In this document: one piece after another, positions 17,288 through 24,500 of the stretch | How positions within the stretch are numbered: the stretch's first letter is position 1 | How the letters are laid out: each line of letters starts with the position of its first letter | Source: Eshraghiella sp045129695 | GTDB taxonomy: Bacteria > Bacillota > Clostridia > Lachnospirales > Lachnospiraceae | Length of the DNA: 64,000 nt | NCBI GenBank assembly: GCA_045129695.1 | Contig: JBGVJZ010000013.1 | Coordinates: forward strand, 29,369 to 93,368 | Direction of reading: 5' to 3' | Made by a program: the position numbers and the translations under genes | The notes under the pieces: generated by a model | Database searches by the model: none | Told to the model about the DNA's origin: nothing | The model's input: the letters and a program-made list of their open reading frames with translations, nothing else

Positions 17288-19183
17288 TTATAAATTTTTG
17301 ACTCTTAACGCCCTTATCGCATTAAGCACCGCAATGACCATGACTCCTACATCCGCAAAAATGGCAAGCCACATATTGGCAATTCCCAATGCACCGAGAA
17401 TCAGGCATATCCCTTTAATTCCGAGTGCAAAATAAATATTCTGATAGACAATTCCCATACATTTACGTGCAATCTTAATTGCCTTCGCAATCTTAAGCGG
17501 GTCATCGTCCATAAGTACCACGTCTGCAGCTTCAATTGCCGCATCTGAACCAAGAGCACCCATTGCGATACCAATATCCGCTCTTGATAAAACAGGCGCA
17601 TCATTAATTCCATCACCTACAAAAGCAAGGTTCTCCCCTTTACGCTTTGCAGACAGAAGTTCTTCAACCTTCACAACCTTATCCTCAGGAAGTAAATCAC
17701 TGTGCACCTCTTTAATTCCAAGCTCTGCTGCCACCTTATCTGCTGTCTTCTTAACATCTCCGGTAAGCATTACAATTCTTGAAACACCATTTTTGCCAAG
17801 TGCTGTAATGGCGTCTTTAGCAGTAGTTTTAATTACGTCAGATATCAGTATGTGACCTGCATATTCGCCATCAACAGCCATATGAACAACCGTACCCATT
17901 CCATGACAGTCCATATACTCTGCCCCGATTTGTGCCATAAGCTTTGAATTACCGACCGCTATTACTCTTCCCTCAACTGTTGCAACAACTCCATGACCGC
18001 TTATCTCCTGCACATCACTGACAAGAGTTCTGTCAATATTTTTACCATATGCCTTTTGAAGGCTTATACTGATTGGATGGGTAGAATGACTCTCTGCCAG
18101 TGCTGCATAACGGAGAAGTTCTTCATCATTCATTGTGCTATAATGAATTCCCGTTACTTCAAAAACACCCTTTGTAACGGTTCCTGTTTTGTCAAAAACA
18201 ATACATCCTGTTTTGGCAAGTGTCTCCAGATAATTTGAACCCTTAACAAGAACTCCCTGATTACTTGCACCACCTATTCCGGCAAAAAAACTAAGCGGTA
18301 CACTGACTACCAATGCACAAGGACAGCTTATTACAAGAAAAGTAAGTGCTCTGTATATCCAGTCACCCCATGCAGGATTATTATCAGTAAAAATAATTGT
18401 AACTAATGGCGGTAGCAAAGCTAACGCCAAAGCGCTTATACATACAATTGGAGTGTAATATTTAGCAAATCTTGCGATAAAATTCTCACTTCTTGATTTC
18501 TTTGAGCCGGCATTTTCCACCATATCCAGAATCTTAGAAACTGTAGAATCTCCAAACTCCTTAATAGTACGAATCTTGATAAGTCCGGTAAGATTAATAC
18601 ATCCGCTTATCACCTCTGCACCCTCACCAACCTCTCTTGGAACACTTTCGCCGGTAAGAGCACCGGTGTTCAAGGTTGTGCTACCTTCTATTATAATTCC
18701 GTCAATAGGAATTTTCTCACCCGGACATACAACAATTATATCGCCTACTGCGACCTCGTCAGGATCAACCTTTTCAAGCTGACCATCAGCCTCAATATTG
18801 GCATAATCAGGTCTTATGTCCATTAATTCACTGATATTTCTGCGGCTCTTGCCGACTGCATAGCTCTGAAAAAGTTCTCCAATCTGATAGAACAGCATAA
18901 CAGCAACAGCTTCCTTATAATCTCCATCCTTATACAGACCAAGCGCAAGTGCTCCCACAGTTGCAATCGCCATGAGGAAATTCTCATCAAACACCTGTCT
19001 GTTAAGAATACCCTTAAACGCCTTCCTTAAAATATCATATCCGATTACAAAATATGGAATCATATAAATTCCAAACCATATAAAACGGTTAAGTGGAAAG
19101 AAATGCTCCACTATAACGATTGCAACCATCAAAACAACTGTAATAATTATTCTGTAAAGCACCTTTTTCTGCTTCTTATTCAT
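17288..19183 (-). CDS. cadA: Heavy-metal P1B-type ATPase (Zn/Cd/Pb efflux)
   Basis: A 631-residue P1B ATPase without an N-terminal metal-binding domain. Visible are the actuator loop TGESVPR, the transmembrane metal site SCPCALV (Cys near residue 287), the phosphorylated Asp in FDKTGTVTKG (near 331), the HP motif in STHPIS, and the hinge GDGINDAP. The CPC plus this overall type points to Zn2+/Cd2+/Pb2+ efflux rather than copper. ATG at 19183 is preferred over a TTG 24 bases upstream, which overlaps the GGGAGG site. A separate HMA protein is encoded just upstream and the repressor just downstream. The symbol is by family only; zntA/zosA names are possible. Confidence 0.9.
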   Translation of the reverse strand: MNKKQKKVLYRIIITVVLMVAIVIVEHFFPLNRFIWFGIYMIPYFVIGYDILRKAFKGILNRQVFDENFLMAIATVGALALGLYKDGDYKEAVAVMLFYQIGELFQSYAVGKSRRNISELMDIRPDYANIEADGQLEKVDPDEVAVGDIIVVCPGEKIPIDGIIIEGSTTLNTGALTGESVPREVGEGAEVISGCINLTGLIKIRTIKEFGDSTVSKILDMVENAGSKKSRSENFIARFAKYYTPIVCISALALALLPPLVTIIFTDNNPAWGDWIYRALTFLVISCPCALVVSVPLSFFAGIGGASNQGVLVKGSNYLETLAKTGCIVFDKTGTVTKGVFEVTGIHYSTMNDEELLRYAALAESHSTHPISISLQKAYGKNIDRTLVSDVQEISGHGVVATVEGRVIAVGNSKLMAQIGAEYMDCHGMGTVVHMAVDGEYAGHILISDVIKTTAKDAITALGKNGVSRIVMLTGDVKKTADKVAAELGIKEVHSDLLPEDKVVKVEELLSAKRKGENLAFVGDGINDAPVLSRADIGIAMGALGSDAAIEAADVVLMDDDPLKIAKAIKIARKCMGIVYQNIYFALGIKGICLILGALGIANMWLAIFADVGVMVIAVLNAIRALRVKNL

Positions 19184-19218
19184 ACTATGCCCTGCCTTTC
19201 CTCCCAAAAGCCTTAATC

Positions 19219-19437
19219 CTACAAGTAAATCTCGCAGTCATCCTCAACCTTCTTACAATTTTTAAGAACATCCTTCATTACTGCTGCCACATCCGCACCT
19301 TCTTCAAATTCCACGCTCATCTTGAGTGCCATAAAATTAACCGTGGCATCTTTAACTCCCGTTGTCTTCTTAGCGGCCTCCTCCATTTTGTTAGCACAGT
19401 TAGCGCAATCCACTTCAATTTTGTAAGTTTTCTTCAT
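19219..19437 (-). CDS. HMA-domain metal-binding protein (metallochaperone)
   Basis: A 72-residue single heavy-metal-associated domain with the ferredoxin-like babbab pattern. The metal loop reads DCANCANKME, a CxxC as in CopZ-type chaperones and ATPase N-domains, and an Asp just before the first Cys fits Zn/Cd-type sites. It is the first gene of the efflux operon, 35 bases before the ATPase, which lacks its own HMA domain; the domain has apparently become a separate subunit. GGAGG lies eight bases before the start. Confidence 0.9.
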   Translation of the reverse strand: MKKTYKIEVDCANCANKMEEAAKKTTGVKDATVNFMALKMSVEFEEGADVAAVMKDVLKNCKKVEDDCEIYL

Positions 19438-19494
19438 AATCCAATCCTCCTGATTTTAAAATTTGATTTTAAATTTGCAACTTGTTTGCATTTT

Positions 19495-19518
19495 ATGAAC
19501 ATTTGAATAATTGTTCAT
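19495..19518. promoter_or_regulatory. ArsR/SmtB-type operator
   Basis: ATGAACA (19495-19501) and TGTTCAT (19512-19518) form a perfect inverted repeat of the kind bound by SmtB/CadC-family repressors. It overlaps the predicted transcription start of the HMA-ATPase-repressor operon. Confidence 0.7.
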
Positions 19519-19530
19519 ATGTTTGATATA

Positions 19531-19558
19531 ATTATAGCACTTGCATATTATATGTCAA
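19531..19558 (-). promoter_or_regulatory. Promoter of the metal-efflux operon
   Basis: On the minus strand, perfect TTGACA (19558-19553), 16-nt spacer and perfect TATAAT (19536-19531). The -35 lies within an 8-bp inverted repeat (19536-19543 with 19556-19563). The repressor operator at 19495-19518 follows directly. Confidence 0.8.
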
Positions 19559-19603
19559 GTGCTATTTTAATATTATTTAATTTCTACTAAAATCCACAAA
19601 CTT

Positions 19604-20482
19604 TTACCAGCACAGAACCTCTGCCCCCGTCTCTGTTACAAGAACCATAATCTCCCATTGTGCTGAAGGCATTCCATCTTCTGTATATACCTCCCAGTCA
19701 TTATCCGGATCAACGCATATATCCTCTTCACCCATATTAACCATCGGTTCAATGGTAAAAATCATTCCCGGAACAAGCAGCATCTCAGTCCCCTTCACAC
19801 TATGATATCCAACCCAAGGTTCCTCATGGAACTCAAGACCTACACCATGTCCGCCGATTTCCCTTACAATGGAATAACCATTCGCATACGCGTGGTCATG
19901 AACTGCCTGACCCATATCTCCAAGGAATCCCCATGGCTTAACCGCTTCAAGACCTTTCTGTACGCATTCCTTGGTAATCTCCACAAGTCGTTTCTTCTCA
20001 GGGCTTACATCCCCAATGCAAAACATTCTTGAAGAATCTGAAAAATATCCGTTAAGTATTGTGGAACAGTCAACATTAATTATGTCTCCGGACTTAAGAA
20101 TTACATCCTTGGAAGGAAAGCCATGACATACCTGGTCATTAACAGATGTACATACGCTGTAAGGATATCCCTGATAATTAAGCGGAGCGGGAATTCCTCC
20201 CATTTCAGTAGTCATATCATATACTATCTTATCAATTTCAGCGGTATTCATTCCCTCATGAATATGCTGCTCAATATAATCAAGAATTGCTATATTAATC
20301 TTGCAGCTTTCCTTAATTTTCTCAATCTGCTCCGGTGTCTTAATAATATGTCTTGGCGGTACTACTGCGCCCTGCCTCGCATACATCATAATCCTGTCAT
20401 CCATACGCTCATGACATGTCTTATATTTGCGACCACTGCCACACCAACAAGGGTCATTACGTCCAATCTTTTTCTCAATCAT
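19604..20482 (-). CDS. map: Methionine aminopeptidase type I with SEC-C zinc motif
   Basis: A 292-residue enzyme that removes N-terminal Met from new proteins. Residues 1-30 form a SEC-C zinc finger (NDPCWCGSGRKYKTCH), an N-terminal extension seen in some clostridial enzymes and thought to aid ribosome docking. The catalytic domain shows the metal ligands: Asp in NVDCSTILNGYFSDSS, His in GGHGVGLEFHEEP, Glu in FTIEPM and Glu in AQWE. His in VCHGFP is the substrate-binding His. The only good Shine-Dalgarno (AAAGGAG) is about 29 bases from the ATG, with an 8-bp hairpin between them (20493-20512). Confidence 0.93.
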   Translation of the reverse strand: MIEKKIGRNDPCWCGSGRKYKTCHERMDDRIMMYARQGAVVPPRHIIKTPEQIEKIKESCKINIAILDYIEQHIHEGMNTAEIDKIVYDMTTEMGGIPAPLNYQGYPYSVCTSVNDQVCHGFPSKDVILKSGDIINVDCSTILNGYFSDSSRMFCIGDVSPEKKRLVEITKECVQKGLEAVKPWGFLGDMGQAVHDHAYANGYSIVREIGGHGVGLEFHEEPWVGYHSVKGTEMLLVPGMIFTIEPMVNMGEEDICVDPDNDWEVYTEDGMPSAQWEIMVLVTETGAEVLCW

Positions 20483-20492
20483 AATATAAACC

Positions 20493-20512
20493 GTTTCAAG
20501 TCAGCTTGAAAC
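20493..20512 (-). promoter_or_regulatory. Hairpin between Shine-Dalgarno and start codon of map
   Basis: GTTTCAAG and CTTGAAAC form a perfect 8-bp stem with a 4-nt loop. The hairpin sits between AAAGGAG (about 20513-20518) and the ATG at 20482. Folding would bring the ribosome-binding site to a normal distance from the start. Confidence 0.5.
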
Positions 20513-20527
20513 TCCTTTCTGTTTCAA

Positions 20528-21310
20528 TCAGGCTTTATTATATACCAAAAAAAGATTACACGCAACAAAGCTCTTTTTAATTAACTTAAACGCCTCGTCG
20601 CTAATATCTTCAATACTTCCATCTTCTATTAAGCGCGAGCTCCACACCTTAGCACTTTTCAATCCGGCTTCTTCCCAAAGCTCACATTCAATACTAATCA
20701 TGTCACCATCAGTAAAACCGACAAGTACCGCAACATCTTCCACCATATCAGGATGAGGATATACACATATCGGTTCATCATCCACAATAATAAAATTATC
20801 ATTTCCTGCCACCAGAAAACGTCCGATAAGTGTTACCTTCTCAGGCTCAGGTAAGCATATTTCATATTCTGTTGTCGTCTCCGGCTCAAGCCAGCCCATC
20901 TCCTGTAGAGACTTTATTACATCTTCACTGATTTTCTCAAGTTTTCCACCTTCTATTGCTTCTGCATAATACACATTAGTCTGTCCCGGATATGATTCCA
21001 TTATATTATCACACCATATTTTAATCACTGCACCATCTGAAAACTCCTCAAAAATATCTTTATCATTTGAGTGATTTGACATAGCAATCGGAGAATTGTC
21101 CACAATAATTAAAGGTGTTCCGGATTTTGAGTTATAAAAATATCCGGTAAGTTCCATTAAATTATCAGGATATTCTGTTGGATTCTCAATAACAATACTC
21201 GACTCCCCTCCATTGGCAAATGTATCCCCCTGTCCACATTCAATACGCTTCCATGTACATCCCGTGAAGACAAATATTAAACTTAATATAATTAATACTA
21301 CTTTTCTCAT
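20528..21310 (-). CDS. Surface lipoprotein with two tandem repeats
   Basis: A 260-residue lipoprotein: the signal peptide ends at a lipobox Cys (FVFTGCTW, near residue 18). The mature protein contains two related domains of about 90 residues, starting near residues 50 and 160. Each has a small beta-barrel pattern (LTGYFYNSKSGTPLIIVD / LIGRFLVAGNDNFIIVDDEP) followed by an acidic tail that repeats (GGKLEKISEDVIKSL / DGSIEDISDEAFKLI). This resembles short OB-like YobA/DUF3221-type lipoproteins. Its upstream region carries the same promoter-like pair as the ECF sigma operon, so it is probably in that regulon. Function unknown. Confidence 0.65.
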   Translation of the reverse strand: MRKVVLIILSLIFVFTGCTWKRIECGQGDTFANGGESSIVIENPTEYPDNLMELTGYFYNSKSGTPLIIVDNSPIAMSNHSNDKDIFEEFSDGAVIKIWCDNIMESYPGQTNVYYAEAIEGGKLEKISEDVIKSLQEMGWLEPETTTEYEICLPEPEKVTLIGRFLVAGNDNFIIVDDEPICVYPHPDMVEDVAVLVGFTDGDMISIECELWEEAGLKSAKVWSSRLIEDGSIEDISDEAFKLIKKSFVACNLFLVYNKA

Positions 21311-21344
21311 AAAAATCCCTCCAATTTAATTTGTTTTTCATCTA

Positions 21345-21374
21345 TTATTCGTTTATAGGGAAAAAAACTCTCAC
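21345..21374 (-). promoter_or_regulatory. Putative ECF-dependent promoter of the lipoprotein gene
   Basis: On the minus strand GTGAGAGTTTTT (21374-21363), 11-nt spacer, CGAATAA (21351-21345). Both boxes and the spacing match the site before the ECF sigma gene (11930-11959). The gene starts 35 nt downstream. Confidence 0.65.
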
Positions 21375-21422
21375 AAAAAATAGAAATTTAGCTTTACAGT
21401 AAAAGCACGTTCTCACTTGATT

Positions 21423-21477
21423 GCATACGCAGCAGTACTAAGGCGCTAAAATACAGGGCCTTAGTGCCGGCGTATGC
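21423..21477. repeat. Long imperfect palindrome
   Basis: GCATACGC (21423-21430) pairs with GCGTATGC (21470-21477), and inside it ACTAAGGC (21437-21444) pairs with GCCTTAGT (21458-21465). This 55-nt stable hairpin is GC-richer than its surroundings and lies between the surface-protein terminator and the lipoprotein promoter. Confidence 0.6.
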
Positions 21478-21488
21478 TCGCACAAAAA

Positions 21489-21522
21489 ACTCCACGAACC
21501 CATTCAAACAGATTCGTGGAGT
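21489..21522 (-). terminator. Terminator of the giant surface-protein gene
   Basis: On the minus strand ACTCCACGAA (21522-21513) pairs with TTCGTGGAGT (21498-21489), followed by TTTTTT. It starts nine bases after the stop codon at 21531. Confidence 0.9.
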
Positions 21523-21530
21523 AGTAAATT

Positions 21531-24500
21531 TTATTCATTTACTATTTTTCTTTTTCTGAGAACATATGCTGCTCCGAATAATGTAAGTGTTAAAAGTGAA
21601 ACTGAAACATATTTCCAAGTGTCACTTCCTGCCGGAACCGAATTGTCAGAAGTAAATATCCATTTACCATAGACAATCCGGTCTGCCTTAATGTTAACAA
21701 CATCAAGCGGTGTTCCTTCGCATGCCTCATTATCGTACCAGCCTATGAATTCCCATGTCCCGGGAACTTCACCCTTAGACTCTGCTGTTGTTGTAAGTGC
21801 ATCTGAGACTGTTATATCTGTGTTATATGCAATATCAGTAATTACAGAAGGTGTTACATCCGTAAGAGTTGAATCAGGATTCACAGTTGATACAATCACA
21901 TATTCCAACTTATATGTATATGGAGTAAATTTCCATTCACCATAAATTGTTGTATTTGCCTGAATATTGAAATCATCCTTATCCCATGGAACAAACTCCC
22001 ATTTTCCCGGAATTCCTTCAGCAGTTCCGTCAGATGTGGTCCAGCTTGTTGTAAGCATTTCCTTAACATCTACCAATTCGCCCTTATCATAGTTATTCAA
22101 ATCCTCCGGAGTTAATACATCGGAAGGTTTGCCATATGTTGAATCGCCGGTAACTACATAATCCACAATAAGCTTACCCATTACGAATTCCCATTTACCA
22201 TACACAGTTTCGTTCTTTTTAATATTGATATACTCTATTCTGTTTCCGGTACAGGCACTATTGTCATACCAGCCAAGGAATCTCCATGCACCTTCCACAT
22301 CTGTACCTCCGTAGTCATTATAGATATCAGTTGTAGAAAGTCGGTCTGCCAACGTGATATTAGCATCATAAGAGATTTTATCAGCTCTCACAGGTGTAGG
22401 TGTTGTCTTGTCTGCATCCGGATTATCCGTAGATACAATTACATAATCCAAAATATAATATGTCTGTCTAAAAGTCCATTCTCCTCTTATTACTGTATCA
22501 GCCTTGATATTGAAATCTTCTGTATCCCATGGTGTAAAAATCCATGTACCCGATATTCCAGCTTCTGTTCCATCAGATGTAGTCCATCTTGTCGTAAGAT
22601 TATCTGCTACATCAATTAATTCCTCATAAGCATGATTACTTGTACTCTCCGGAGTATTGGTGTCGCCTGGTACACCATAAACAGGATCACCGGTAACTTC
22701 ATACTCTACTTTATATGTGATAGGTATAAATTCCCACTTACCATATACGATTTTGTCCTCGCAAATATTGGTAACATTTTCTATCGGTGCTCCTATACAG
22801 GCTTCATTTTCATACCAACCTGAGAATTTCCATTCACCCGGAACTCCATCATTATTATTAGCAAGTGTTTCAAGAGGCAACGCTAACTTCTTATCTCCAC
22901 CAAAAGGTATATTAGTAACCTTTGAAGGAGTTGCATCAGTATCCTCTGCTGCCGGATTGTCATCTGATACTATTACATATTCCAAACCATGTGATGAAGG
23001 GGTAAATGTCCACGCACCTTTTATATTGGTATTGCCCGTAATCTCAAAAACATCCTCTTTATCCCAAGGGGTAAATTTCCATGTTCCATGATATCCGTTT
23101 GTGGTTCCATCAGATGTAGTCCATGTTGTAACGAGATTATCCGCTAAATCAACAATATCTCCTAATTGATATTCATTCATATCTTCAGGTGTAAAAGTAT
23201 CGGCAGGTTTACCATATGTTGGGTCCGGATCAACTTCATATGTAACTATATATTTGTCGCCTTCAATGAACTCCCATTTGCCATATACAGTTTCATCCGT
23301 CTTAATATTAATTACTTCAATTCTGTCACCCACACATGCTGCATCTTCGTACCAGCCTGAAAATCTCCAGGTTCCCGATATGTCTCCACTCCCCAAATCA
23401 TTAACTGTATCAGCTGTTGTAAGTTTGTTTGCAAGAACTATGTTAGTGTTATATGCAATGTCAGTTGTAATTGCAGGAGTCGGGGTTGTCAATGTTGCAT
23501 TTGGATTATCCGATGTTACAATATCATATTCCAAACTATATGTATCAGGTACAAATTCCCAACTTCCCTTAATTACAGTATCAGTTGTAATTGTAAAATT
23601 AGTTCCTGGTCCCTTATCCCATGGTGTAAATGTCCAGGTTCCCGGTATTCCGTCAGCCATTCCGTTAGATGTAATCCAAGAAGTATACTGATTATTCTCA
23701 ACTCTTACCGTATCAAAATAATTATATTCCTTCGTGGCAGGAATTGTTGTATCCCCCGGAATTCCATATTCAGAATCACCTGTAACTACATATTCAACCT
23801 TATGATTACGAAGAGTATATGTCCACTTTCCATATACAGTTTCATTCTGTTTAATGTTAATTACGCTAATAGGTGTTCCCGTACATTCTTCATTATCATA
23901 CCAGCCTAGGAATTGCCAGTTAACATAATCTTCTCCGGAGCTCATTAAGTCAGTGGTTGTTAAACCTGCTGCCAAAACCCTATCTTCATTATATACAATA
24001 TTTGTCACTGTAGCCGGTGTAGCAGCAGTCTTTTCATTACGTGGATTTTCTGTTGAAACTATAACATATTCCAAGGTGTATGTCTCAGGAGTAGGTTCAA
24101 AAGTCCAACTTCCTGTAATTGTAGTATTTTCTGTAATATTAAAACCAGTTTTATCCCATCCATTAAAGGTCCACACTCCCGGTACTCCCGCATCTGTTCC
24201 CATTTCTGTTCCTTCACTGGTAGTCCATACAGTTGTCAGATTATCAGCTACCTCAACTAATGTGTTAGATTCATATTCCATATGATCTATAGGAGTAGCT
24301 GTGTCCCCCGGTATTCCGTATATCGGGTCCGGATTAACAATGTATGTTACATTATATTTTAGTGGGTTCTGTGGTGTAAAATCCCACTTTCCGTACACAG
24401 TTTCATCCTGCTTAATGCTAATAGCATCTATTGATGTGCCGGTACATGCATCATTATCATACCAGCCTGAGAATTTCCATGAACCGGTATTGCCATTAGC

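Noticed and set aside
19184..19207. TTG start for the P-type ATPase
   Set aside because: The TTG is part of the GGGAGG ribosome-binding site that serves the ATG at 19183.
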